From Zygotorulaspora mrakii (taxonomy: Eukaryota > Ascomycota > Saccharomycetes > Saccharomycetales > Saccharomycetaceae), in the NCBI RefSeq assembly GCF_013402915.1, contig NC_050724.1, forward strand, positions 310,001 through 374,000: 64,000 bases of DNA, given 5' to 3'. Positions 9,915 to 19,197 of this stretch are shown piece by piece. Under the pieces are notes generated by a model. That model did not search any database. It was not told the DNA's origin and saw only the letters and a list, made by a program, of their open reading frames with translations. How positions within the stretch are numbered: position 1 is the first letter of the stretch; every line of letters begins with the position of its first letter. The position numbers and the translations under genes are program-made.

Positions 9915-11747
9915 CTACTCTTTCAAGTAGTAATAACCATTTTTCTCTTCCATATCCCTATGAACAAATTGTGGAATTTCGATGTCTTTATCAGTATCAT
10001 ACAAGATGATACCATTGCCCAAAGCGTGCTTCTTTTCGTTTCTTTTGTAGAAATACAGCACCACAAAAGTCCATAGACCATATATAGCACCAAATATCAA
10101 ACTGACAGTGTAACCAGTCTTAAATCTTGGCGATTCGATGGTTTGCCAAGCAAGTGATGGGATCCATGCATATGTGGATTGCGAAATTGAATAGATAGCA
10201 ATCCATGTAACAGCCTTTACTTGCGGGTCCAATCTTAAAAAATCGTTGATAAAAGACCACAGACAAGGCGATGCACTAACACTAAAGTATGTTGTCAAAA
10301 AAGCAAACCATTTGGCAGAACTTGAGACATCCCACTTGATTAAGATAGCGCATGAAACGGTATTCATAATAGCAGCAAATACCATAAAGATCCATTTGCA
10401 GCGGAAAAGATCTGCGCCGAAAGCACAAATAAAAACGTAGACGAAACCTAAACATGCTGGCAAGACACTTAAGTTATTGGCATGTTCGATTGAATAGTTA
10501 GGGTTGGATCTTAGCCATAACGAATATGAACCGCTAAAGGCTGTCATGTTATTCCAAGAACAGGTGTCAAAAACAACGAGCACCCAAAATGCTGGAGTAC
10601 AAAAGACTTTTTTCCAAATATCTTTACTCCACAATGGCTTTAACTCTGATTCCTTCACGGAATCTTTAATGTGATTTCTTTTATTTCTAGCACGAGCAAT
10701 TCTGATCTCTTCATCTGTAAAGAAAAGAGAGTAGCACTTTGACGGAATACCTGGCAAAATGAAAAATCCCATGATAGCTGTTGGTAAAGAGATTGCAACC
10801 GCGTCTATCAGGAACATCCATCTCCACCCTGCTAAACCATGGACACCATCTAAACTCCGGAAGATCCGAGCCTGCAGCAGACCTGAGGTGACACCGCCTA
10901 ATAATTGACCGCAGAAAAACAAACAAACTCTTGAACTGATCTCATCAGGAGCATACCAGCAGCCAAGAAGGTATTGTGATACTGGATAGTAAGCAGCACC
11001 AAATGCATTCAGAATGAATCTATAAGCCCTCAATTCTGCCAATGTTTTCGCCCTATAGCAGGCGAATGTAAACCAAGTCCAACCCATGTCCATTGCAGGG
11101 AGCATAATATGAGCCGGATATCTTGGTAACAAATACATGAATGGCAGTTGGAATACAATCGCACCAATGTTTGATATAGTGGAAGTATAAATATAATCGT
11201 TACCTTTCATGTTCAAATCTTCTCTCATATGAGAGATGTATGCACTTGTGTAATTGTTGGTGTCAACTGATTTCGACCAACAAAGGACCAACAAATATAG
11301 TGCAAGAACGAGATCTAACTTGTAGAGCAGTTTTCTTTCAGCCTTTGTCTGTGTAGCATGATTAGGATACAAAAATTCGTACCATTTCCGAGACTTTTTG
11401 TATTCTTCATTCATTCTGTATTCGTATTCATCAAAATATTTATACCATCTCCTGCCAGCCTCATTTCTCAATTCATAAGGCATATTAGTTCTAAGTCCGT
11501 CAATCTCTTCGTTTTCTGACACCTCATGTTCCTCCTCGGCTTCATTTTCGCTATCCTTTTTATTCTCATGAATAACATGGGACTCTACAGATAACGACTC
11601 ATCTGATTGAATATTGCTCCCATCTTCTTGTAGTTCTTCAGGCAGTACTCTTAAACGTGGAATGAATCTCGAATGCGAAATGAAATCGAAACAGCCAGTA
11701 AACTTATTCCATTGCAAATTCATTTGCCAACGCCTGCGGAAAACCAT
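9915..11747 (-). CDS. VHT1: Plasma-membrane biotin/H+ symporter
   Basis: Major-facilitator (Dal5/anion:cation family) transporter that imports biotin across the plasma membrane. 610 residues from the first ATG at 11747. An acidic cytoplasmic N-terminus (about residues 40-90) precedes the conserved block RRWYKYFDEYEYR..EYKKSRKWYEFLYPNH and about 12 membrane segments. The C-terminus EKKHALGNGIILYD is nearly identical to Vht1. Orthology is supported by the position corresponding to YGR065C. A TATA-like TATATATAA lies about 80 bp upstream, and a perfect Vhr1 biotin-response element lies about 215 bp upstream, so repression by biotin through Vhr1 is likely. Confidence 0.96.
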   Translation of the reverse strand: MVFRRRWQMNLQWNKFTGCFDFISHSRFIPRLRVLPEELQEDGSNIQSDESLSVESHVIHENKKDSENEAEEEHEVSENEEIDGLRTNMPYELRNEAGRRWYKYFDEYEYRMNEEYKKSRKWYEFLYPNHATQTKAERKLLYKLDLVLALYLLVLCWSKSVDTNNYTSAYISHMREDLNMKGNDYIYTSTISNIGAIVFQLPFMYLLPRYPAHIMLPAMDMGWTWFTFACYRAKTLAELRAYRFILNAFGAAYYPVSQYLLGCWYAPDEISSRVCLFFCGQLLGGVTSGLLQARIFRSLDGVHGLAGWRWMFLIDAVAISLPTAIMGFFILPGIPSKCYSLFFTDEEIRIARARNKRNHIKDSVKESELKPLWSKDIWKKVFCTPAFWVLVVFDTCSWNNMTAFSGSYSLWLRSNPNYSIEHANNLSVLPACLGFVYVFICAFGADLFRCKWIFMVFAAIMNTVSCAILIKWDVSSSAKWFAFLTTYFSVSASPCLWSFINDFLRLDPQVKAVTWIAIYSISQSTYAWIPSLAWQTIESPRFKTGYTVSLIFGAIYGLWTFVVLYFYKRNEKKHALGNGIILYDTDKDIEIPQFVHRDMEEKNGYYYLKE

Positions 11748-11961
11748 CGTATTCTTCAACACCTGTGTTCGTTGGTACTTTTGAGAGATACCAAATTTCA
11801 GAAAGAGAATGTGATGAATTGACGGGTCTTATATATAGTGATCCAACATTTGGTTAGCTCAGACATTGCTCTATATTCTTGTTGAGATCATCAATTTCTT
11901 TCATATCGCAGAAATTTTTTTTTGTTCGAGCCACAGCGCTGCGGTTCCCTTCCTCGCAACG

Positions 11962-11979
11962 AGTCATCGTGCGATGATT
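11962..11979 (-). promoter_or_regulatory. Vhr1 biotin-response element (VHRE) of VHT1
   Basis: Read on the minus strand, in the direction of VHT1, the sequence is AATCA, eight bases, then TGACT. This is an exact match to the published VHRE consensus AATCA-N8-TGAYT that mediates biotin-dependent control of VHT1 and BIO5 by Vhr1. It lies 215 bp upstream of the VHT1 ATG. Confidence 0.8.
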
Positions 11980-12143
11980 AAAGTCCAAACCTGATCACGA
12001 ATCGATGTACTTTTCGCCCCAGATTTGTCGAGAAGATCGACCAAACCCAATAGTCACTAAGGGCCTACAGCTGCAATCTCGACACATTTTTCCAATCCTC
12101 AGTGTGCAAAGTCTTCCATGGATGATTCTTTTTTGTCATACTA

Positions 12144-12156
12144 CATCTATGGGTGT
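12144..12156 (-). promoter_or_regulatory. Candidate Rap1 site of the RPS22 promoter
   Basis: The minus strand reads ACACCCATAGATG, which differs at one core position from the Rap1 consensus ACACCCRYACAYM. It lies about 320 bp upstream of the earlier of two possible 5' splice sites of the RPS22 leader intron. Ribosomal protein promoters of this family normally carry Rap1 sites. The single mismatch keeps this tentative. Confidence 0.45.
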
Positions 12157-12471
12157 CACAGGAACTAAGAGGTTCTCATCGAAAAGAGTTGTAATGATGT
12201 CTGATGACACATTTCGTTTTGTTCTGGCGTACTATCCGAGAAAAGGGTTGCATTGGTTTAAACTGCGAAGTTGATTCTACTTCATGCCGTCAGAATTGAG
12301 TCAGCGTCAAAAACCAGTCTACATATTCTGGTGTACGACAATGCTAATTATAATATGCTGTGACGCAATATTGGCAGGTTCCCAAAATGCTGGGTGGCTC
12401 CATGATGTACCTCTTAGTCCTACTGATATTATAAACTTGTTGAACTTTGAAATATCCGGGTAAGTGGTGAA

Positions 12472-12981
12472 GTATGTTTTTAAACTGAGTTGAAAAATTT
12501 TCATCTGCTTCTCTTGCAGGACACTTATTTCACAACAATTAACCAAAGAAAGTAGAATACCACTTAGTTTGTATGTGATTTGATGAAGCCTTTCGTCGAT
12601 TGCCATTGGTGAGCTCTTATAGTGAGTCAAGACTCGCTTTTCCAATCTGCGTCCGTTGTGAATATCAAGAAGCGAAAGAAATAGGCTGCAAGAATCAATG
12701 TTCAACTATGCTTTAATACTTGTGAGTGACAAGAAGTAATTATTCGGCCGTTCTGTTGAAGACGAATATACTTACAAAAGTATAGACACTGATACCTTTT
12801 CGCAACCTCGTTCCCACCTGAGGGGAACTAGGCCTCAAAATCCTGTTAAACGGGATACCTTTTGGCCTATACAATTTCTTCGGAATGAGCTTTCCAACGG
12901 ACATGACCGCAAAGGTGAGATATTCTCTTCGTGTATTTCCTTCAAATTTTGGAAATTGTACTAACGTATCAGTGACTTCAG
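12472..12981 (+). other. Leader (5'-UTR) intron of RPS22
   Basis: A perfect branch point TACTAAC lies at 12959-12965, followed by a 3' splice site CAG ending at 12981, ten bases before the RPS22 ATG at 12991. Two GTATGT donors are possible, at 12472 and 12571; the first gives a 510-nt intron. S. cerevisiae RPS22B has a leader intron of similar length, so the arrangement appears conserved. The intron contains stable hairpins, with stems GTTCCC/GGGAAC (12810-12828) and AGGCC/GGCCT (12830-12868, with further inner pairing). In S. cerevisiae the corresponding intron holds an RNase III (Rnt1) hairpin. I do not see a clear AGNN tetraloop here. The donor is uncertain; branch point and acceptor are clear. 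Confidence 0.78.
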
Positions 12982-12990
12982 TGATTTATA

Positions 12991-13711
12991 ATGACTCGTA
13001 CTTCAGTTTTAGCCGACGCTTTGCAAACTATCAATAATGCTGAAAAAACTGGTAAACGTCAAGTCTTGATTAGACCATCTTCCAAAGTGATTATCAAATT
13101 TTTACAAGTTATGCAAAGACATGGTATGTTTTTTCTGTTTGATATAAATGTTAGCATTCAGTTTTGATTCCTTTTTTTCTCAAGACATCCCGGGCTGATA
13201 ACTAGATGGTTTGTCGGATAGTATCAATTACTTTTAGTCTCATACTGTTTTTTAAGTGTCCGGGAGATCAAAATTCATGTGGAATTGCTTCTTACACGGT
13301 TGGAACTGTAAATATCTTTACAAATTCAAGTGTTCTTAACCGTTTACTTTTCCTCAACAATCGAACACAAGAAATAGAAAAGGAATCATAAATTGTTTTA
13401 TACTTACGTTTAACCTTAAACTCAAATGTTGTGTTACTAACAATCGGAAAGGCTATACTGGTGAATTTGAATACATTGATGACCACAGATCTGGTAAACT
13501 AGTTATTCAATTAAATGGTAGATTGAACAAATGTGGTGTTATTTCTCCAAGATTCAATGTAAAGATTGCTGACATTGAAAAATGGACTGAAAACTTATTA
13601 CCAGCAAGACAATTTGGTTACGTAATCTTAACTACCTCTGCAGGTATCATGGATCATGAAGAAGCAAGAAGAAAGCATGTATCTGGTAAGATCTTGGGGT
13701 TCGTTTACTAA
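12991..13711 (+). CDS. RPS22: 40S ribosomal protein S22 (uS8), spliced
   Basis: Protein uS8 of the small ribosomal subunit. Exon 1 is 12991-13123 and exon 2 is 13452-13711; together they give 130 residues, exactly the family length, nearly identical to S. cerevisiae Rps22. The intron (13124-13451) starts GTATGT, has branch point TACTAAC at 13435-13441, and ends AAAG only 11 nt after the branch adenosine. It splits the glycine codon after residue 44 (QRH|G). The intron carries an H/ACA snoRNA. With the leader intron upstream this matches the two-intron structure of RPS22B (YLR367W). The S22A copy is not in this window. Confidence 0.98.
13183..13362 (+). ncRNA. snR44: H/ACA box snoRNA snR44 in the RPS22 intron
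   Basis: The RNA has two hairpins. The first has base stem TCCCGGGC (13188-13195) with GTCCGGGA (13258-13265), then the H box AGATCA (13265-13270). The second has base stem near 13280-13284 with TTCCTCA (13350-13356), upper stem CGGTT (13297-13301) with AACCG (13338-13342), and ACA at 13357-13359 followed by three bases. Guide halves GATAACT (13197-13203) and TTTAA (13251-13255) fit 18S rRNA around U106. CTTCTTACA (13288-13296) and TTTA (13343-13346) fit 25S around U1056. Both targets lie 14 nt before the H or ACA box, the rule for H/ACA guides, and these are the targets I recall for snR44. The host intron is also the snR44 host in S. cerevisiae. The exact 5' end is approximate. Confidence 0.92.
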
Positions 13712-13839
13712 ATAAATAAAGAATATTTATTTTTTAACTGTGTATATTAAGACCGCAAGTGTGCCTTCACTAGAAAGCCCACCGCAAGCCAAAGCTAGAA
13801 TTTAAAGAGGGTTTTCAAAAAATATATACATCTATATTC

Positions 13840-16491
13840 TTACTTAGAAGAAACGCCAAATAAATGAGAAGGAGGTGGTAAACGAACATTGTTAATCGTT
13901 GGTGGACTTCCAGAGTCTGAAAATGCAGGATCGCTAACATTACAGGAAGAGTTTGGTGATACAGTACTTGCATTAGCCGGTGCGACATATGATGAAGCCG
14001 TTAAGCTCGAAATCGGATTGGTATCATTATTCACATGCGTAACAAACGTTGGACTAAGTACTTCTGTAGTCTGGGGAATTGTTTTTGGTGATACCGGCTC
14101 TGCTCCATATGAATAAAATTGACCATTGTTATGATTAATACTGTTGCTACCGTTATTACCATTATTACCTAGACTGTTTCTACTATTGTTATTAGGAATG
14201 ATGTTATTATTGTATTGTTGACGATGATGCTGAAATGAGAAGTCCTGTTGATTCCTCAGCATCATAGATTGATCCAAACTAGGTCTTCTGATTGAATTCA
14301 TGTTCATGTTTAACGGTGGTAAAATGACATTTGAATTTCTAAAAGTTGACGAGTCTAAACTACTCGAATGGGTCATTCCAACATTTTGTAAGTTGAAACC
14401 TTCGCTACCTGATGAGACTGAATTATTCGGCAGAGAATTTATTGATCCTGGTGATTGTATAGCCAGTCCATTGTTTGATTGCCAAGGATCATTTATTGAT
14501 CTATTCGTAGAAGATTGCGAATCATAGTCATAATAATACTCATTTTGATAATTCAATGAATCTATCGAGAGTTCATTTAGTCTAGATTGAAGATGATGAC
14601 TTAAACTTTGAATTTTCCTTAATTTTTTAGTAATAATTTCATCCTTCAAATTTTTGATAATTGCTTGCACTAATTGATAGAATCCAATAAAAATTAATGA
14701 TTGAGTATCTAAAAAACTTGATCGAACATCCCACATGTTATCAATTACTTTCCCCTGACTGAATATGAATTCATTCATAAAATGATCAATGGCATACATT
14801 TCAATGTTAGAGTCTTGGAAAATAGTCAAGTACTCAAATACGAGTAATAACTGAATGGATTGATTCGATAGTAATTTAAAGATACGATTAGGGTGGAATT
14901 TTACGTTATTAACAGATAATTCAATCTCAAAAATTTTGATCAGAAAAATCACAACATCTGTAATTAATGACAGATATCTTTTTTTTATATCCTCATGATT
15001 GACCGTTTGTTGTACAATTGTCAAGATTGGTAATGCACATATGCTTAAATTTTCATTTATTAATGAAATATCAATTGGAGCAATTGCATCCATAAACCAG
15101 ATTTGTCGACTCGAGTTTATCTGGTCCATAAATTCAAACCAAAAGGTCTCTAGAAGTAACCAATGGTTATCAGATTGAATTGGTAAACTTCGCTGATTGA
15201 TTGTTTTTTTAAAAGATTCCGGCACTGATGTTTTATATTGCAATTTAACTTTAAACTTTTTCTGTTCTCTTTGTTGTCTTCTTTCTTTACTAATTCGAAC
15301 GTAGTGAGTATTAACCATCTTCAAAGCATTATGGAAATCAATTTTGTTTTGGAAAATTTGTAAAGCGTTTAATTTGCAAAAAAAAAGCCAATGACAGTAA
15401 ATAACATTCGATAATATATCAACACTTGAAAGTAGTAATTTTTGAAGAGAACCCCTTGAATTTTTGAAAAATTCCTCAACCGTAAATTTACCAATAAATT
15501 TCTCTCTTACAATGTTATTCAAAATTAAACTTGAAATATTATTTGGTTCATTTGTTATTCTCAGAAGCTTAACCCAGGAATCAAAAGTTTGCCAGTAAAA
15601 GAGTTGATTGATTTTTGAATCCAAATAAACCCTTTGAAATTTATTAAAGAATTGCAGAATATCCGCCGGCTTATAATCAATTAATGCGAACCCATGCTGC
15701 ATAATATCTAGTGCAACAATATCGTTTATATTCGACCACGAAATTTGCCAAATATCATCGCGTATTTGTTGATTCCGCATTGATCCAATACATAATATGG
15801 CAAGAATCCGATCATTATTGATTTCACTTAAAGTAAGTTTGAATTTATCCACTCTTTCCAAATTTCTCATTCCGGTATTATAAAAATTTCGTATGTTCTC
15901 ATAGCTCATAGTTGCTGTACTTGCATATCTGGCAAACAAATTTTGCAATACCATACATTGTTCATCGCCAAGATCAAAACTTTGTTTCTTGAATGTCCCC
16001 TGTTTGATAGCCAGAAGTGGAGCTGTAGCATCATTGTTAACGCGTATCATCGAATTGACCAGCAACTCTAAATAAAGCTCATTCTTGGTACTTCCCAATT
16101 CGCATACCGAGCCAGGACCCGAGCCAGGACCCGAGCCCGAACCCGAGCACGAACCCGAACCCGAACCCGAACTAAAACTCGAACCCGAGCCTCGCCCGCG
16201 AGCACCGCCGTCCGCAGTTCCACCTTCTGCCTCAACAACACCATTTTGCCGCGCAATGCTCTCCTGCTGCTCCTGATCCTGTTGACTTTTCCTCTTCATC
16301 AACAAGGTGTCTCTATGAACTGTTCTGATGTGTCTTTGCAACAGATCTCTACGTACAAATGCATGCCTGCACACCTTGCACTCAAATGGCTTGATACCTG
16401 TATGTGATCTCTCGTGTCTTGCCTGATGTTCCGACCGAGAGAAAGTCTTGGAACAGAAGTAACACGAATACTTTTTCTGATTGGCCGCCAT
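13840..16491 (-). CDS. Adr1-like C2H2 zinc-finger transcription factor (YGR067C homologue)
   Basis: An 883-residue nuclear protein with two adjacent C2H2 fingers at its start: CYFC..HQARHERSH (about 10-31) and CKVC..HIRTVH (about 38-60). The linker TGIKPFE is of the Adr1/Msn2 type. A glycine/serine-rich low-complexity stretch follows (about 95-128), then a large hydrophobic/aromatic middle region like the fungal factor domain of the Adr1 group (about 150-620). The C-terminus is rich in asparagine and serine. The location next to VHT1 and ART5 equals YGR067C, whose S. cerevisiae product is poorly characterised. Target genes cannot be told from the sequence. It is convergent with RPS22 across 128 bp. 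Confidence 0.88.
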   Translation of the reverse strand: MAANQKKYSCYFCSKTFSRSEHQARHERSHTGIKPFECKVCRHAFVRRDLLQRHIRTVHRDTLLMKRKSQQDQEQQESIARQNGVVEAEGGTADGGARGRGSGSSFSSGSGSGSCSGSGSGPGSGPGSVCELGSTKNELYLELLVNSMIRVNNDATAPLLAIKQGTFKKQSFDLGDEQCMVLQNLFARYASTATMSYENIRNFYNTGMRNLERVDKFKLTLSEINNDRILAILCIGSMRNQQIRDDIWQISWSNINDIVALDIMQHGFALIDYKPADILQFFNKFQRVYLDSKINQLFYWQTFDSWVKLLRITNEPNNISSLILNNIVREKFIGKFTVEEFFKNSRGSLQKLLLSSVDILSNVIYCHWLFFCKLNALQIFQNKIDFHNALKMVNTHYVRISKERRQQREQKKFKVKLQYKTSVPESFKKTINQRSLPIQSDNHWLLLETFWFEFMDQINSSRQIWFMDAIAPIDISLINENLSICALPILTIVQQTVNHEDIKKRYLSLITDVVIFLIKIFEIELSVNNVKFHPNRIFKLLSNQSIQLLLVFEYLTIFQDSNIEMYAIDHFMNEFIFSQGKVIDNMWDVRSSFLDTQSLIFIGFYQLVQAIIKNLKDEIITKKLRKIQSLSHHLQSRLNELSIDSLNYQNEYYYDYDSQSSTNRSINDPWQSNNGLAIQSPGSINSLPNNSVSSGSEGFNLQNVGMTHSSSLDSSTFRNSNVILPPLNMNMNSIRRPSLDQSMMLRNQQDFSFQHHRQQYNNNIIPNNNSRNSLGNNGNNGSNSINHNNGQFYSYGAEPVSPKTIPQTTEVLSPTFVTHVNNDTNPISSLTASSYVAPANASTVSPNSSCNVSDPAFSDSGSPPTINNVRLPPPSHLFGVSSK
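16108..16192. repeat. GC-rich hexanucleotide-type repeat inside the YGR067C-like gene
   Basis: Degenerate repeats of GAGCC(C/A)GA-type and CGAACC units on the + strand encode the alternating Gly-Ser/Pro-Gly run of the protein on the minus strand. The stretch stands out by base composition from the AT-rich remainder of the gene and is likely to vary in length between strains. Confidence 0.75.
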
Positions 16492-17266
16492 TGATTGATT
16501 TCACATGTAAATTCTTTTTTGGTTACAGATTACAAGATAGTGTAAAAGCGCAAATCCACAAAAACGTTTTTACCCGCCCAGCATTCAACGAACCCTCCTT
16601 CTACCCGCGCTGTACTCCTGATGAAAAGCGCTAAAAAATAACAGCTTCTTTTATATTGAAAGAACCGGTCTTTCCTCCTGTCATGCGGAGAGGAGACACA
16701 ATGAAAATAAAAAGTGGTGGAAACAGAACGAAAAAGGGTGGGGAAGGAGGGGAAAACGACCTAAATACACAAAATAAAACCGTGAGCAATCACGGGTGAT
16801 GTACAACAACGAAGAATCGTACTGCTGATAGAACCTGAATTTCTGCACCATGCGGGGTTTGCCTGTTCTCCGAAAACGAAGATTCCTAAGGGGGCCGAGA
16901 AATAATCGGAGGATGAGGCGGGGGAGGGGAGAGGCGGGGCCGCGAGGGGCGATGACGAAACGAAAATAAGCACGAGCGCATGAGCGCACGGAAAGGACGC
17001 GCGACCGTTCGAGTGGCCGGGTGAAAGCTTCTTTTTATTGGCGAGAATTTCGTAAACTCCGGTCCGGTAGCATTCATCCGGCTTCTGCTCCAATAAGACC
17101 CGCAAGGTCTAGAAAGGTTCCACTGGTCTTTTTGGGTGGCCAGGTCGCTGGGAGGGGCCAACAGTAGGACAATAGGGAGCGAGCGACCGAGGGGCGCGGT
17201 GGAGAACGTCAAAACGTCAAAACGTCAAAACGTCAGAGGGTCAATACGCCACAGTGTCAGATGGCA
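16492..17266. other. Intergenic GC-rich island between the YGR067C-like gene and ART5
   Basis: 775 bp holding the promoter of the YGR067C-like gene and the 3' end of ART5. The part from about 16880 to 17200 is strongly G+C-rich (40 of 60 bases in 16921-16980). It shows long open frames on the minus strand, but none resembles a known protein and they overlap each other, as expected where stop codons are rare. No RNA gene was recognised. Confidence 0.6.
17205..17236. repeat. Four tandem copies of an 8-bp AACGTCAA unit
   Basis: AACGTCAA is repeated three times at 17205-17228, and a fourth copy, AACGTCAG, follows at 17229-17236. Each contains ACGTCA, a half-site of the ATF/CREB element (TGACGTCA). 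The array lies about 30 bp past the ART5 stop codon and about 715 bp upstream of the YGR067C-like ATG. It may be a simple repeat or a bZIP binding array. Confidence 0.8.
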
Positions 17267-18988
17267 TTAATGAGGATATTCCTGCATTGTCTGTTCATAC
17301 GACGGTACTTGGCACCTTTCGTCTTCAGACAGCTCGGAAATGGCAGGTGGCAACGGTAGCGCCGGCTCTGCGGGTTGCCGTGCCGTCGGCGATGCTGTCC
17401 CGAGGGCTCTGAATTGTGTCTCGTTCTGGAGTTGAACGGGTGTGGCGGCCGGTTGCGGTAGTCCGAAAAAATCAATTTCTTTATCCTGGTGGCGTGGAGG
17501 GTGCTGATCTTGATGCGTTAAACGAGGAGAAACCGGGGCCGATCTCGTTACGGATCTATTGCCGTTTACCAAGGAGTCCTTCAAACGGTCCATGTAATTT
17601 GGAGGCGGTAAGAGCATTGCCGCTGGTGATGGGGATGGCGATAGTGAATGTGTGTTTGGGGTTATACTGGAGTGAGAGTTCGTAGCAGAGGGATCGAACA
17701 GATCCACGTATTCATTTGTTCTGAAGTGGATGTTCCCATTCGTACTGTCCAGGAGTACCAGACGGCCTTGCACTCTTTCTGCTGGTGATACGTAGAGTAA
17801 CACTGGGAGATTTGCCTTTATCTCTAACGTCTTGTTGTCATGGATATGTCTCAACATGACATGTATGGAGATCTTGTGCTTTACATGAATCAAGTCGTTG
17901 GCGCATTCTACGTCCTGGGTGATTTTCTTCAGGTCATGCGGCAGTTGGAAGATCGAGTTGATCGTTGTGTTTCCCAGCAGCAAGTTGTCTCGCTGTTGAA
18001 TGTTCTCGATATCCTTGAACTCTGTCATTGACTGTTTGTTGATGACTATTTGATCATCATAGAGATTGTCGTTTGTGTCGCGTATGACGAACCACTGTTT
18101 AAGGGAGCCTGTGATTTTCTCCAGCTTGTAGCCCTTTCTGAACGGGAACAGCTCGATGTTTATCACTGTAGAGCCGCCTATGGCGATGGCCTTGCTGGGT
18201 ATGCTTATCTTATACTGCAGTTTGTCTACGTAGGTGTTTGAGACTGTCACGTCCTGTTGCAGTGCCAGGTGGTCCATCGCCAAAGTGCGGAAAATTCTTA
18301 GGTATTTGTAAGTGCTGAAACCGTGGCTGTGGAAATGAATCTTTTGGGGGCGGTCGATTATCGCTTCGAAACTGTATAAGATGCTCCCGCTCTGTAGTCC
18401 CTCGATCGTATCCGGTATGTCTTGAGGCAGTCTTACGTCGAACGGCAATTCATAATTACCCTTGTGTAGATGGAAGAGATACGAATGCTCAGGATCGAGG
18501 TCAGTGAAGGGTGTACCGTTGAAACCGTCGGAAGGCAGTTCGAGTACATGGGATGTAGTTGACTTTTTCTTGATCAACCGGTTCACAACGGGGCTCGAGA
18601 AGGATCGCATCGGATGGTTTAGCGAGGTCTTGTTACTTCTAACTACTTCACCATGTGAGGAAACCAACAGATTGTCCCAGTTTGTCTCGAATACGACCTT
18701 CCGATCTTTCACAATATTGGTCACTCCACTGCCGTGATCCAGCTGCAAAAAATCAAGTTTGAACCTGCCAACTAGTTTCAACGATAGCTTCTTTAAGACA
18801 AAGTTTTCGTTTATAGAGAGTATCAGTTTTCCACTTAATAACTGCTCCTCTGTCTCCAACTGTGACTCTTTGATTAGTATTAGGTCTCTGTAGGGAGAAG
18901 AAACTCGAATATCGAAATATACTATCGGGCCCTTATTATTTATACCAGCGAAACCCCCACCATGCAGGTAGGACTTGGGTCCAAACAT
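17267..18988 (-). CDS. ART5: Arrestin-related trafficking adaptor Art5
   Basis: An alpha-arrestin that recruits the ubiquitin ligase Rsp5 to plasma-membrane transporters (Itr1 inositol permease in S. cerevisiae). 573 residues. The arrestin N-domain (about 25-240) contains KLILSINENFVLKKLSLKLVG and PFDVRLPQDIPDT; the C-domain runs to about 430. Then comes a proline/serine-rich tail with a PPxY Rsp5-binding motif (PPNY, about 455-460) and a VPSY near the C-terminus. The order beside the YGR067C homologue matches YGR068C. Confidence 0.93.
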   Translation of the reverse strand: MFGPKSYLHGGGFAGINNKGPIVYFDIRVSSPYRDLILIKESQLETEEQLLSGKLILSINENFVLKKLSLKLVGRFKLDFLQLDHGSGVTNIVKDRKVVFETNWDNLLVSSHGEVVRSNKTSLNHPMRSFSSPVVNRLIKKKSTTSHVLELPSDGFNGTPFTDLDPEHSYLFHLHKGNYELPFDVRLPQDIPDTIEGLQSGSILYSFEAIIDRPQKIHFHSHGFSTYKYLRIFRTLAMDHLALQQDVTVSNTYVDKLQYKISIPSKAIAIGGSTVINIELFPFRKGYKLEKITGSLKQWFVIRDTNDNLYDDQIVINKQSMTEFKDIENIQQRDNLLLGNTTINSIFQLPHDLKKITQDVECANDLIHVKHKISIHVMLRHIHDNKTLEIKANLPVLLYVSPAERVQGRLVLLDSTNGNIHFRTNEYVDLFDPSATNSHSSITPNTHSLSPSPSPAAMLLPPPNYMDRLKDSLVNGNRSVTRSAPVSPRLTHQDQHPPRHQDKEIDFFGLPQPAATPVQLQNETQFRALGTASPTARQPAEPALPLPPAISELSEDERCQVPSYEQTMQEYPH

Positions 18989-19197
18989 TCCTGTGTAGAT
19001 TTAGCTTTCGTCGGGTTAAAGTGCTACTATAGTTCTAAGTTAGTCATGTAATTGTTCTATTTTCAAAAACATGTCTTCTTGTTTGGATGAAAATAGCGAA
19101 ACTGGCGAAGGAGAGAAAACCTCACAAACATACCCTTCTTTTAAAACCAGATCAAGAAAAAAAAGCATAATGAAGGAACACAGCTGTTGAAATTGGC

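Noticed and set aside
12319..12705. 128-codon frame on - and 89-codon frame on + upstream of RPS22
   Set aside because: They lie in the RPS22 promoter and leader intron and resemble nothing known.
16990..17010. CCGTTCGAGTGGC, looking like a tRNA T-loop (B box)
   Set aside because: The bases after the core do not match GGTTCGANNCC, and no acceptor stem, A box or terminator is found around it.
16681..17212. Three overlapping minus-strand frames of 102-114 codons
   Set aside because: They overlap one another in a GC-rich island, start at non-ATG or arbitrary codons, and have skewed Pro/Arg/Ser composition.
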